Assembly (NCBI GenBank): GCA_016791475.1
Contig: JAEUWI010000054.1
Span: forward strand, 1 to 45,496
DNA length: 45,496 nt
DNA from: Candidatus Hydrogenedentota bacterium
GTDB taxonomy: Bacteria; Hydrogenedentota; Hydrogenedentia; Hydrogenedentales; JAEUWI01
Direction of reading: 5' to 3'
The notes beneath the pieces were generated by a model. That model did not search any database. It was not told where the DNA came from and was given only the letters and a program-made list of their open reading frames with translations. The position numbers and the translations under genes were made by a program. Within the stretch, counting starts at the first letter, position 1. Each line of letters starts with the position of its first letter. This document shows positions 26,851-36,345 of the stretch, one piece after another.

Positions 26851-29391
26851 ATGGGTCAACGCGCACTCTTTCATGTACCGATCGCGGCGGTCCGAAGCCT
26901 GATGGCGATGCTTTTCTTATGCTGTTTGCAGTCCGTGGGCGCGGCCGGAATACCCCTTCCCGTCCTGGATTCCACTACCGATACACTTCTGGCGCAGGCG
27001 CTGGCGGGCCCCATGTCCGCGGCGGATGAGATCGTATTTGCGCTGCGTAAACCCGGCAAAGACGGGCATTGGTATGCCAACTTCAGCTATTACGCCGAGG
27101 GGCCGCAGCGCGTGACCTACGAGCCCGGCGGCAAGCTGCTTAAGCTCAATCTGCGGACGGGGGTATTGACCACGCTGCTGGACGACCCCGAGGGCGGTAT
27201 TCGCGATCCCCAGGTGCACTACGGCGGAAAGAAGATTATCTTCTCCTATCGAAAGGGCCAGGGCACCCACTACCATCTCTATGAAGTTGGGGTCGATGGA
27301 ACAGGTTTGCGTCAGTTGACGGACGGCGACTACGATGATATCGAGCCCGTGTATCTGCCCGATGGCGGGATCATGTTCGTATCCAGTCGCTGCAAACGCT
27401 GGGTGAACTGTTGGCTCACCCAGGTGGCGGTGCTGCACCGCTGCGACGCCGATGGCACAAACATCCGGCAGCTCTCCAGCAACAACGAGCACGAGAATAC
27501 ACCGTGGCCCCTCCCCGATGGGCGCATCCTCTATCAGCGCTGGGAGTATGTGGACCGCAGTCAGGTGCATTACCATCACCTATGGACCACAAATCCCGAC
27601 GGCAGCGGTCAGATGACCTACTACGGCAACATGGAGCCCGGCATCCTGATGATCGACGCCAAGCCCATCCCCGGCACGGGGAAGGTGCTGTCCCTGTTCT
27701 CGCCGGGCCACGGGAGCCGCGAGCACGCGGGCAAACCGACCATCATCGACCCCAAGGCCGGGCCCGACGCCCTCGGATCCGCCCGCACCGTGCACGAGGA
27801 TGCGAACTTCCGCGATCCCTACCCCCTGTCGGAGGACCTCTTTCTCATCGCGCGGGACCAGCGCCTCTACCTGATGGACGGGTCCGGTGCGCTTCAGGTG
27901 ATCTATGAGATTCCGGAAGCGGAGCGGGCCGCAGGCTTTACATGCCACGAGCCGCGCCCCATTCAGTCTCGCCCTCTCGAACTGGTGATTCCGCCCCGGA
28001 GCAAACCGGGGGAGAGCACCGGTCGATTCGTCCTCGCGAATATCTACGAGGGCCGCAACATGGCCGGCGTGGCACCCGGCGAGATCAAGAAGCTCCTGGT
28101 GCTGGAGTCGCTGCCCAAGCCCATCAACTATACCGGCGGCATGGAGCCCCTGAGTTATGGCGGCACCTTCACGCTGGAGCGGGTCATGGGCACTGTTCCG
28201 GTCGAGCCCGACGGGTCGGCCTATTTCGAAACGCCCGCCCTGCGCAGCCTGATTCTGGTCGCCCTCGACGAAAACGATCTGGCCGTGAAGCGGATGCAGA
28301 GTTTCTTCACGGTGCAGCCGGGCGAAGTGATGAGTTGCGTGGGCTGTCATGAGCAGCGGACCCGTACGGTGCTTCCCGCGTCGGGCCTGGAGGCCATGAA
28401 TCGGGAGCCGAGCCACATCGAGCCCATCGCCGACGTGCCGGATGTGTTTGATTTTCCAAGGGACATTCAGCCCATTCTCGATCGACTCTGTGTGGACTGT
28501 CACGACTATCGACCGGGGATGCAGGGCGGCCCCATGGCGGGTCACGTAATACTGACGGGGGATCGGGGACCACTCTACTCCCACAGCTACTTTACGTTGA
28601 GCGCCCTGCGCCAGTTTTCCGATGGGCGAAATGCCCCGAAGAGCAACTATGCGCCGCGAACCCTGGGCAGCGCCGCCAGTCCTCTGCTGAAGATGCTCGA
28701 AGGCACCCACCACGGTGTGCGGGCCACCGAGCGGGAACGCAAAATGGTGCGCCTGTGGATCGAGACGGGCGCGCCCTATCCAGGCACCTATGCCGGGCTT
28801 GGCTCGGGCATGGTGGGCGGCTACGCGGAGAATATCATCGATCGGCGCGACCTGTCGTGGCCCTGGGTGGAGACAGCCCGGCGTGTACTCGGCAGTCGTT
28901 GCGCTGCCTGTCACAGCGGTCCGCTGGCCTTACCCGAGTCTCCCTCGGACAACATGGGAATGCCGCCCTGGGAAATCAAGTACGGCGACCCGCGCCTTCG
29001 GTTTTCCCGGCACATTCTCTACAATCTGAGTCGGCCCGAGCGCTCTCTTCAGATTCTGGCGCCCCTCGCGGTGGAAGCGGGCGGGCTGGGCATCTGCAAG
29101 GGCACGGACGGGTCGGCGGTTTTCAAAGACACGGGCGACAACGACTACCGCACGCTGCTGGCGGCGATTGAGGAGATCAAAGCCTATCTGGACACGGTCA
29201 AGCGCTTTGATATGCCGGGATTCCAGCCGCAGAAGCCCTATATACGTGAGATGCGGCGCTATGGCATTTTGCCTGCGGACTTCCCGGATGACGGCACGGT
29301 CAATCCCTACGAAACCGATCGCGCTTACTGGGAGTCGCTGTGGTGGAAACCACCCGCACCAGTCCAGCCCCTGGCCAGCCGGGCGCAATGA
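26851..29391 (+). CDS. HzsA-like trihaem protein 4
   Basis: An 846-aa exported protein; ATG 26851 follows AGGAGG by 4 bases. It has a signal near residues 12-32, a propeller (LRQLTDGDYDDIEPVYLPDGG, SSRCKRWVNCW, RWEYVDRSQVHYHHLW), the HzsA-type middle domain with SCVGCHE (C496), CVDCH (C547), and a further CAACH (C684) in a long C-terminal extension. It is thus a diverged member: no LRR.IA..NP helical region, the GGY.RCG loop is replaced, and a third haem site is added. Second gene of the rightward operon, 43 bp before the propeller-peroxidase fusion. Confidence 0.82.
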   Translation: MGQRALFHVPIAAVRSLMAMLFLCCLQSVGAAGIPLPVLDSTTDTLLAQALAGPMSAADEIVFALRKPGKDGHWYANFSYYAEGPQRVTYEPGGKLLKLNLRTGVLTTLLDDPEGGIRDPQVHYGGKKIIFSYRKGQGTHYHLYEVGVDGTGLRQLTDGDYDDIEPVYLPDGGIMFVSSRCKRWVNCWLTQVAVLHRCDADGTNIRQLSSNNEHENTPWPLPDGRILYQRWEYVDRSQVHYHHLWTTNPDGSGQMTYYGNMEPGILMIDAKPIPGTGKVLSLFSPGHGSREHAGKPTIIDPKAGPDALGSARTVHEDANFRDPYPLSEDLFLIARDQRLYLMDGSGALQVIYEIPEAERAAGFTCHEPRPIQSRPLELVIPPRSKPGESTGRFVLANIYEGRNMAGVAPGEIKKLLVLESLPKPINYTGGMEPLSYGGTFTLERVMGTVPVEPDGSAYFETPALRSLILVALDENDLAVKRMQSFFTVQPGEVMSCVGCHEQRTRTVLPASGLEAMNREPSHIEPIADVPDVFDFPRDIQPILDRLCVDCHDYRPGMQGGPMAGHVILTGDRGPLYSHSYFTLSALRQFSDGRNAPKSNYAPRTLGSAASPLLKMLEGTHHGVRATERERKMVRLWIETGAPYPGTYAGLGSGMVGGYAENIIDRRDLSWPWVETARRVLGSRCAACHSGPLALPESPSDNMGMPPWEIKYGDPRLRFSRHILYNLSRPERSLQILAPLAVEAGGLGICKGTDGSAVFKDTGDNDYRTLLAAIEEIKAYLDTVKRFDMPGFQPQKPYIREMRRYGILPADFPDDGTVNPYETDRAYWESLWWKPPAPVQPLASRAQ

Positions 29392-29434
29392 GCGATGAGG
29401 CTGTCATGTCGCCAATGATTCAGGAGAACAGCGA

Positions 29435-31258
29435 GTGAGACATACGATGATTCAAAGCGTTTGCCTGCTGCCGGCCGCGCTGATTGCGGTACTGGTCGCA
29501 GGAGTGGCCTGCGGCGAAGATATGTATCATTCGCCCCTGGCCCTCGCGGCGTCTGGTGACCGTGTGTATGTGGCGGACCACACGGCGAACCAGGTGGTTG
29601 TCTTTGATGTCGCGGGGAACGTGATAGTGGGCGCCATCGCGGTGCCCGGACCGCCCACCGGACTGGTGGCCGCGCCCGACGCGACGCTCCTCTATGTCAC
29701 CACCGGCGGGCCGGACGGGCAGGTCTGTGTGATTCGTCTCAGCGACGGGGGCATCGTGTCCACCTGGCCCGCAGGGCATACCCCGGGCGCGCCCACGGTC
29801 ACACCAGACGGCAAAACACTCTTTGTCTGTAATCCGTTCAACAACAGCGTCACGGCCCTCAATCTATCCGGGGGGACGATGGAGCAGACGATTTCTGTGG
29901 GCCATGAGCCGTCTGCCGCAGTGATGACGCCCGATGGCGCACGACTCCTCGTGGTCAATCTTCTTCCCGCGAGCCGCGCCGATGGCGATTATGTCTCCGC
30001 CACCGTTGATGTTGTTGATGTCGCTGGAAGGATCCTTCTAGGTTCGGTGAAGCTTCCCAATGGCAGCAGCAGCCTTCTGGGTATTGCGCTGTCGCCTGAT
30101 GGACAGTTTGCGTATGTGACCCATATCCTTTCCCGCTATCAACTGCCGACCACCCAGCTCGAACGGGGCTGGATCAATACGAATGCCGTTACCATTATCG
30201 ACGTGGCGCGAATGGAGCCGTTGAATACCATTCTGCTGGATGACGTGGACCTTGGCGCGGCCAACCCCTGGGGTATTGCCTGCACCGCCGACGGGAAGTG
30301 GCTTTGTGTTGCCCACTCCGGTACCCACGAACTCAGCATTATTGACCGAGCCCGCCTGCATGAAAAGCTGGCGGCGTCGGCCGCCGCAGGTGTAGCGCGG
30401 GACGTGCCCAATGATCTCTCTTACATACTGGATCTGCGCCGGCGCGTTCGATTGGAAGGGAAAGGTCCGCGGGGTATGGTCGCCCTCGGTTCGCGCGTGT
30501 TCGCCGCCGAGTACTTCAGTGGCACGGTCGCGTCCGTCGATCTGGCCGTTGATGGGGTGCCACGGAGTCAATCCTTTGCGATCGGCGCCCAGCCTGCCGC
30601 GTCAGCCCGGCGCGCGGGCGAGCTCTTTTTTCACGACGGCACGGTCTGCTTTCAACAATGGCAGAGCTGCGCCAGTTGCCATCCGGGCGACGCCCGCGTG
30701 GACGGACTTAACTGGGATCTGTTGAACGACGGTATGGGCAATCCGAAGAATACCAAGAGCCTGCTTCTCTCCTACGAAACACCGCCCACGACGGCAGTGG
30801 GTGTGCGGGAAGACGCCATGATTTCCACACGATCGGGCATACGCTACATACTGTTCAATCAAGTGTCCGAAGAGCATGCCGCCGCGGTGGATGAATACCT
30901 TAAAGCGCTCAAGCCGGTGCCGAGTCCCCGCCTGGTGCAGGGCGCGCTTTCGCCCGCGGCGGAGCGGGGCAAAGTTCTCTTTGAGCGTGCGCAGTGCGGC
31001 GTCTGTCACCCGGCTCCGCTTTACACGGACCTTCAGACCCATGACATCGGTACGGGCCGCGGCCGGGAAGCGGAAACGCCCTTTGATACGCCGACGCTGA
31101 TGGAGATCTGGCGTACTGCCCCCTACCTTCATGACGGCCGCGCGGCGACGTTGAAGGAAATGCTGACAACCTTCAACGAGAAGGGCGCGCACGGGGACAC
31201 CGCGTCGCTGAGCGCCAACGAAATGGACGAACTTATTGAGTATGTGCTTTCCTTGTAG
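29435..31258 (+). CDS. YVTN propeller fused to dihaem cytochrome c peroxidase-like domain (HzsBC-like)
   Basis: A 607-aa exported protein; GTG 29435 is chosen because AGGAG lies 8 bases upstream (ATG 29447 is possible). After the signal, residues about 30-385 form a YVTN-type seven-bladed propeller (RVYVADHTANQVVVFDV, TPDGKTLFVCNPFNNSVTALN, SPDGQFAYVTH). Residues about 395-607 form a MauG/CcpA-like dihaem domain with CASCH (C412), CGVCH (C521) and the family end DTPTLMEIWRTAPYLHDGRAATL. In anammox hydrazine synthase the beta subunit is a propeller and gamma is a dihaem peroxidase-like cytochrome; a fused beta-gamma has been reported in some species. Proteins of this layout also occur in unrelated settings, so only the combination with HzsA-like neighbours is telling. 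Confidence 0.8.
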   Translation: MRHTMIQSVCLLPAALIAVLVAGVACGEDMYHSPLALAASGDRVYVADHTANQVVVFDVAGNVIVGAIAVPGPPTGLVAAPDATLLYVTTGGPDGQVCVIRLSDGGIVSTWPAGHTPGAPTVTPDGKTLFVCNPFNNSVTALNLSGGTMEQTISVGHEPSAAVMTPDGARLLVVNLLPASRADGDYVSATVDVVDVAGRILLGSVKLPNGSSSLLGIALSPDGQFAYVTHILSRYQLPTTQLERGWINTNAVTIIDVARMEPLNTILLDDVDLGAANPWGIACTADGKWLCVAHSGTHELSIIDRARLHEKLAASAAAGVARDVPNDLSYILDLRRRVRLEGKGPRGMVALGSRVFAAEYFSGTVASVDLAVDGVPRSQSFAIGAQPAASARRAGELFFHDGTVCFQQWQSCASCHPGDARVDGLNWDLLNDGMGNPKNTKSLLLSYETPPTTAVGVREDAMISTRSGIRYILFNQVSEEHAAAVDEYLKALKPVPSPRLVQGALSPAAERGKVLFERAQCGVCHPAPLYTDLQTHDIGTGRGREAETPFDTPTLMEIWRTAPYLHDGRAATLKEMLTTFNEKGAHGDTASLSANEMDELIEYVLSL

Positions 31259-31263
31259 CGTAG

Positions 31264-31287
31264 CCGGACGTCCTTGCTCGCGTCCGG
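31264..31287 (+). terminator. Hairpin after the propeller-peroxidase gene
   Basis: CCGGACG (31264-31270) pairs with CGTCCGG (31281-31287). It lies 5 bases after the stop and upstream of the next ribosome-binding site. No U-run, so possibly an attenuating or 3'-protecting hairpin inside the operon. Confidence 0.4.
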
Positions 31288-31325
31288 GATGATGCAAGTG
31301 CGATTTGAAGTACTGAGGAGTGTGT

Positions 31326-32414
31326 ATGAAGACGGAACAACAGGGCGTGCAGATCGCGTCGCCTCAGGGGGCTGGTTGCGGTTCCCATTTCATCACGGTG
31401 CCCCGTGCGCCGGGGGAGTCCCTCACCGGGGTTCTCGAGCGCGCCATGGCGGCCTTGCAGGAGACCGGCGCCGCGCTCGTGTCCATGGATATCCTGGGAC
31501 TTCCTTTCGCGTCCGGGCTTCCCGCGGTGGAAGCCGTGACCGGCCCGGTGACGTGGCCCCTGCTCTGGATTGCCGGGCCGCGCCTGGCGGAATCGGGAGG
31601 GATCCAGCTCTGGGCCGAGCGTGATGCCACCGTGAGCCCTGTGCAGCTTCGCGGCCAGGTGGTGGGGTCGGTGGTGGATCTGCCCGCCGCGACGCTCTGC
31701 CGCCTGGGCGGAATCAACGGACGAATCCCCACCCGGACTGAAGCCGAGCAGACCCTCGCCGCGCTGAACCAGATGGAAGACGCCCTGCATGCGGTCGGTA
31801 TGGACTTCACCGATACCCTGCGCACCTGGTATTACAACTGCGATATCGTTTCCTGGTATGGCGATTTCAACCGGACCCGTAACGAGTTTTTTTCAGCGCA
31901 CCGGGTTTACGAGGGCCTGCTGCCTGCCAGTACGGGCATTGGCGCCTGCAACGTGAGCGGATCTTCCATCGTCAGCGGGTTAATCGCCGTGAAGCCGAAG
32001 AACGAGCAGGTCCGCATGGCCGCCGTACCCTCGCCGCTCCAGTGTTCCGCCACCGACTACGGCAGTTCCTTCAGCCGCGCGGCCGAGCTCGTGCTGCCCG
32101 ACTGGCGCCAAGTCTTTATCTCCGGTACGGCCAGCATAGAGCCTCACGGGAAGACGATTCACGAGCGTGATATCGACGGGCAGATACAGGTCACGATGGA
32201 CGTCGTCGAGGCGATCCTCCAGTCCAGGGACATGGGGTGGGGCAACGTGACCCGCGCCATTGCCTACGTCAAGCATCCCAAAGATATTCCGCGATTCGAT
32301 CAATACCGAGTCGACCACGGACTGGAGTCGTTGCCCATCATCACGATGACGGCGGAGGTCTGCCGCGACAATCTGCTCTTCGAAATGGAAGCCGACGCGA
32401 TCAGTACCACTTAG
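31326..32414 (+). CDS. Rid-superfamily / chorismatase-like protein
   Basis: A 362-aa cytoplasmic protein; ATG 31326 follows GAGGAG by 5 bases. The C-terminal half (about residue 255 on: RQVFISGTASIEPHGKTIHE, VTRAIAYVKHPKDIPRFDQY) is a clear RidA/YjgF-type domain. With the N-terminal half (ASTGIGACNVSG, TWYYNCDIVSWYGDFNRTRN) it has the double-domain length of chorismatases such as FkbO and Hyg5. Those split chorismate to dihydroxybenzoate-type or hydroxybenzoate products, whereas plain Rid proteins hydrolyse reactive imines. I cannot decide between these. It follows the exported cytochrome operon on the same strand but has no signal peptide. Confidence 0.7.
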   Translation: MKTEQQGVQIASPQGAGCGSHFITVPRAPGESLTGVLERAMAALQETGAALVSMDILGLPFASGLPAVEAVTGPVTWPLLWIAGPRLAESGGIQLWAERDATVSPVQLRGQVVGSVVDLPAATLCRLGGINGRIPTRTEAEQTLAALNQMEDALHAVGMDFTDTLRTWYYNCDIVSWYGDFNRTRNEFFSAHRVYEGLLPASTGIGACNVSGSSIVSGLIAVKPKNEQVRMAAVPSPLQCSATDYGSSFSRAAELVLPDWRQVFISGTASIEPHGKTIHERDIDGQIQVTMDVVEAILQSRDMGWGNVTRAIAYVKHPKDIPRFDQYRVDHGLESLPIITMTAEVCRDNLLFEMEADAISTT

Positions 32415-32477
32415 CAAATCGCCGCCCTCGTTGCGCCCGGATATCGGGATGCTTCGCACCGCGGGAGTTCGCGGGGC

Positions 32478-32509
32478 AAAAAAAACCGCGCAGAGAAGCT
32501 CTGCGCGGT
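32478..32509 (-). terminator. Rho-independent terminator of tRNA-Val
   Basis: On the minus strand, a perfect 11-bp stem, ACCGCGCAGAG (32485-32495) with CTCTGCGCGGT (32499-32509), and a 3-base loop are followed by eight U. This is a textbook intrinsic terminator, 11 bases after the tRNA 3' end. Confidence 0.9.
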
Positions 32510-32520
32510 ACGTGTTTAAA

Positions 32521-32597
32521 TGGTGGGCGATACAGGACTCGAACCTGTGACCTCTGCCGTGTGAAGGCAGCGCTCTAACCAGCTGAGCTAATCGCCC
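32521..32597 (-). tRNA. tRNA-Val (anticodon CAC)
   Basis: 77 nt on the minus strand. Acceptor GGGCGAT/ATCGCCC, D-arm AGCTCAGCTGGTTAGAGC, anticodon stem CTGCC/GGCAG with loop TTCACAC (anticodon CAC, codon GTG), T-arm ACAGGTTCGAGTCCTGT, discriminator A and encoded CCA at 32521-32523. All arms pair well. Confidence 0.96.
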
Positions 32598-32657
32598 GAA
32601 GGACCCAAATAGTAGCACAGGCCAGACGTGCCGCGCAAAACTTTGCCCGGCGGGGGG

Positions 32658-33314
32658 CTATTTGCGCGACGCGACGCTGACCGCGAGGCAGAGTTGGGCG
32701 GCGTAGTAGAGGGGGAGGCCGATCAGGGGATTCCAAGGGCTGGGGGTTGCGAATTTCTGCCGCGCGACGAAGAGGTCGGAGGCGTAGAAGAGAGCCGCGC
32801 CGATGAGGATGAGCGGGGTGGCCCCGCGACCGCGGGTGCCTGTTGCAAGGGCGAGCATGAGGCTGATGACTGCGATGTAGGCGCAGACCGGCAGCTTCAT
32901 GGGGCCGAGGTGTTCTTCGAGCCAGAGGTAGACAGCGGTCGCGGGGATGAGCAGGAGCACAGCGGCCGCGAAGGTCCAGCGGGTGTTGGCGCCGTGGATC
33001 ATGAAGGCGACGGCAAAGCCGAGGTGCCCCAGGAGAAAGGCGACAAGCCCGAGAAGAAATGAAGTGTCCGATCCCCTCGTGAGGAAGTAGTCGCCCCACC
33101 AGCAGAACACGAGTGCGGCCAGGATCGTTCGTCCGTAACTTCCGCGCAGGGCGCCCGCCGCCAGTGCCGTTGCGAGGAATCCCGTGGATGCGGCCATCTT
33201 GACCCCGGCGCTGGACATGAATCCGCTCCAGCCGCCGGCCAGCATAAGGGCCAACGCGGCCGTCGTGAAAATTATCGTGGCCGCGATGACCCTGACCTGT
33301 TTCTGATCGTTCAC
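32658..33314 (-). CDS. Lysoplasmalogenase / YhhN-family membrane protein
   Basis: A 218-aa integral membrane protein with about seven or eight transmembrane helices. The family cleaves the vinyl-ether bond of lysoplasmalogens in characterised members. Start GTG 33314 is chosen because it overlaps the stop of the upstream metallophosphoesterase by 4 bases (GTGA), implying coupling. Family-like features are GDYFLTRGSDTSFLLGLVAFLLGHLGFAVAF and the C-terminal LFYASDLFVARQKF...NPLIGLPLYYAAQLCLA. Substrate is unproven here; plasmalogens are mainly found in anaerobes, which would fit a ThiH-using organism. Confidence 0.82.
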   Translation of the reverse strand: MNDQKQVRVIAATIIFTTAALALMLAGGWSGFMSSAGVKMAASTGFLATALAAGALRGSYGRTILAALVFCWWGDYFLTRGSDTSFLLGLVAFLLGHLGFAVAFMIHGANTRWTFAAAVLLLIPATAVYLWLEEHLGPMKLPVCAYIAVISLMLALATGTRGRGATPLILIGAALFYASDLFVARQKFATPSPWNPLIGLPLYYAAQLCLAVSVASRK

Positions 33315-34132
33315 GATACGGCGATGAACTCGTGCGTTACGGTCTCGCCTTCCATGGTGAAGACGCGAAATCCCTTCTCCTCCGTGCCGTCGTCGTTGTC
33401 CACCGTGGCGCTGCAACAGGCCGTGGTCACGAAGAGCACGCCGTCCCGTTCCTCCTCCTGATTGCCGTGGTAGTGGCCCGAGGCCACCAGCTTGAGGTTG
33501 TAGCCCGCAAAGAGGGCAAGCACATCGTCGGCGTTGGTGGCGCGCTCCCCTTTCGTGTTCGGGGCGAGGGGGTGGTGGGTGAAGAGGGCGAGCGGCTTCT
33601 TCTTTTCCGTGTGGGCCAGTTGATCCCGGAGCCAGTCCAGGCTGGACTGGGGCACGGTGGTCTGGCTCGCGGTGCCGTCGCAGGTATCCAGGCCGAGAAG
33701 CACCCATCCCGCGTTGCTCTCGCGCCACTGCGTTTTCTTGAAGGCGCGCTGATAGAACTCGTACTTGTTTTCCGTGGCCGGGTTGTTGTCGTGCTCGCCG
33801 GGAATGGCGTAACAGGGCTTCACGAGGCGACCGAGGGCCTGCTGCGCCAGGTTCGTTTCCGGCAGCGTTCCATGGGTGGTGAGATCGCCCAGCACCACCG
33901 TGAAATCGATGGCCTCGTCGCTGTTAATCCGGTTCACCGCGCGGCCTACGATGCCCCCGCTTCGCGAGTCGAGCATGTGGAGGTCGCCGAGGGTGGCGAA
34001 CTTGAGAATGCCGTCGTCACCAAACTCGAATTCGGGGGTAATCTTACCCAGCTTGCTGTTCTCGATTCGGGCGCAACCCGCCAGGCCGGCCAGGGCCGAA
34101 TAGCCCAGGAAATTTCTGCGAGAAACCTTCAT
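33311..34132 (-). CDS. Exported metallophosphoesterase
   Basis: A 273-aa calcineurin-like phosphoesterase. ATG 34132 begins MKVSRRNFLGYSALAGLAGCA, a twin-arginine signal with a lipobox-like LAGC, so it is probably a Tat-exported lipoprotein. Metal-binding motifs are all visible in order: GDLH, VVLGDLTTHG, GEHD (for GNHD), THHPL and SGHYHGN. The family ranges from phosphodiesterases to purple-acid-type phosphatases; the substrate is unknown. Coupled by a 4-base overlap to the YhhN-family gene. Divergent from glycerate kinase at 34236. Confidence 0.88.
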   Translation of the reverse strand: MKVSRRNFLGYSALAGLAGCARIENSKLGKITPEFEFGDDGILKFATLGDLHMLDSRSGGIVGRAVNRINSDEAIDFTVVLGDLTTHGTLPETNLAQQALGRLVKPCYAIPGEHDNNPATENKYEFYQRAFKKTQWRESNAGWVLLGLDTCDGTASQTTVPQSSLDWLRDQLAHTEKKKPLALFTHHPLAPNTKGERATNADDVLALFAGYNLKLVASGHYHGNQEEERDGVLFVTTACCSATVDNDDGTEEKGFRVFTMEGETVTHEFIAVS

Positions 34133-34235
34133 GCAATCGCTCCTTGTAACCCAGTTCTGAAAACGGGTATTGTTCGCATACCCGTGTCCCTGCACAGCGG
34201 ACCGGTATTGTACCACCTTTGGATTGGACCTGCCC

Positions 34236-35372
34236 ATGCGCGTAGTCGTCGCCCCGGATTCGTTCAAGGAATGTCTGCGCGCGAGCGAAGTGGCCGACGC
34301 GGTCTGCGCCGGCTGGCTGGAGGGCATGCCCGATGCCGAAGTGATCGCTTTTCCCATGGCGGACGGCGGAGAAGGGACGGTGGAAGCGGTTGTCCGTGCG
34401 GCGGGCGGCACATTGATCACGCGGACGGTATCGGGCCCGCTGGGCGCGCCGGTGGAAGCGAGCTACGGTCTTATACAGAACGGAAAAGTGGCGGTACTGG
34501 AAATGGCGGCGGCCTCGGGCCTGGCCCTGGTGTCGCCGGAAAAGCGGGATCCATGTCGTGCGTCGACGCGCGGCACCGGTGAGCTCATTGCCCACGCGCT
34601 GGAACAGGGCGTGGACGACGTGATCATGGGCGTGGGCGGCAGCGCCACCAACGATGGAGGCGCGGGCATGGCGCAGGCTCTGGGCTATCGCCTGTTCAAC
34701 AAGCGAGGCGAGGAGCTGGACGGGGGCGGCGCTCGGCTTGTGCAACTGGATCGCATCGACGCCTCGGAACGGCACCCCCGACTAAACGAGGTGAACTTCT
34801 ATGTCGCCTGCGACGTGGACAATCCGCTCTGCGGCCCGGAAGGTGCGAGCGCCGTCTACGGCCCGCAGAAAGGGGCGACGCCGGAGGATGTGCTCATCCT
34901 CGACCATGCCCTGTCGCACTTCGCCACCGTGGTGGCGCGGGACATGCGGGTGAGTCTGGGCGACATGCCCGGTGCGGGTGCGGCGGGTGGATTGGCGGGC
35001 GGACTGATGGCCTTCGCCGGGGCCAAACTGGAAAACGGCCTCGATCTCATCGCAACGCTATGCGGCCTCCACCAGGCCCTGGCCGGTGCGGATCTCGTGA
35101 TAACCGGCGAAGGTAGCCTTGATCACCAGAGCACCTTCGGGAAGACCCCATCGGGAATAGCGAGGATCGCCCGCGCGTTCAACGTACCCGTCATCGCTTT
35201 GGGCGGTCGCGTGGCCCACGAGGCCGACGCTTTGCGCGATCACGGCGTCACCGCCATTTTCTCCATCTGTCCCGGCCCCATGAGCCTGGAAGAGGCCCGT
35301 GCGGCGGCGGTGGAGAATCTCCGATTTACCGCGCGACACCTGGCCCGTCTCTGGCGCGTGGCGCGCGGCTGA
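34236..35372 (+). CDS. Glycerate 2-kinase (GlxK/GarK family)
   Basis: A 378-aa kinase that phosphorylates D-glycerate to 2-phosphoglycerate. It starts at ATG 34236 (MRVVVAPDSFKECLRASEVADA), as usual for the family; an upstream in-frame ATG at 34170 adds a poor extension. Further family blocks are FPMADGGEGTVEAV, EMAAASGL, RASTRGTGELI, GVGGSATNDGGAGM, ACDVDNPLCGPEGASAVYGPQKGA, GAGAAGGLAGGLMAF and ITGEGSLDHQS. Normal length. Its stop is only 5 bases from the stop of the convergent channel gene. Confidence 0.93.
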   Translation: MRVVVAPDSFKECLRASEVADAVCAGWLEGMPDAEVIAFPMADGGEGTVEAVVRAAGGTLITRTVSGPLGAPVEASYGLIQNGKVAVLEMAAASGLALVSPEKRDPCRASTRGTGELIAHALEQGVDDVIMGVGGSATNDGGAGMAQALGYRLFNKRGEELDGGGARLVQLDRIDASERHPRLNEVNFYVACDVDNPLCGPEGASAVYGPQKGATPEDVLILDHALSHFATVVARDMRVSLGDMPGAGAAGGLAGGLMAFAGAKLENGLDLIATLCGLHQALAGADLVITGEGSLDHQSTFGKTPSGIARIARAFNVPVIALGGRVAHEADALRDHGVTAIFSICPGPMSLEEARAAAVENLRFTARHLARLWRVARG

Positions 35373-35377
35373 GCCAT

Positions 35378-36214
<837 letters not shown>

Positions 36215-36345
36215 GGTTCACAATCTCCGTTGGGCGGGCCGCCGCGTCGGGGCGCGGTGACAATACCGACAGCGTACACTACACCACCTGACATCACTTC
36301 ATTCAGCCCGGGCGCCCCGCGCGGGAATACGAAAGCCACGGGAGT

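Noticed and set aside
16439-31258. A bona fide hydrazine synthase operon of an anammox bacterium
   Set aside because: No hydrazine dehydrogenase or other anammox genes nearby, four diverged alpha-like paralogues instead of one, and no Tyr at the expected place after the first CXXCH.
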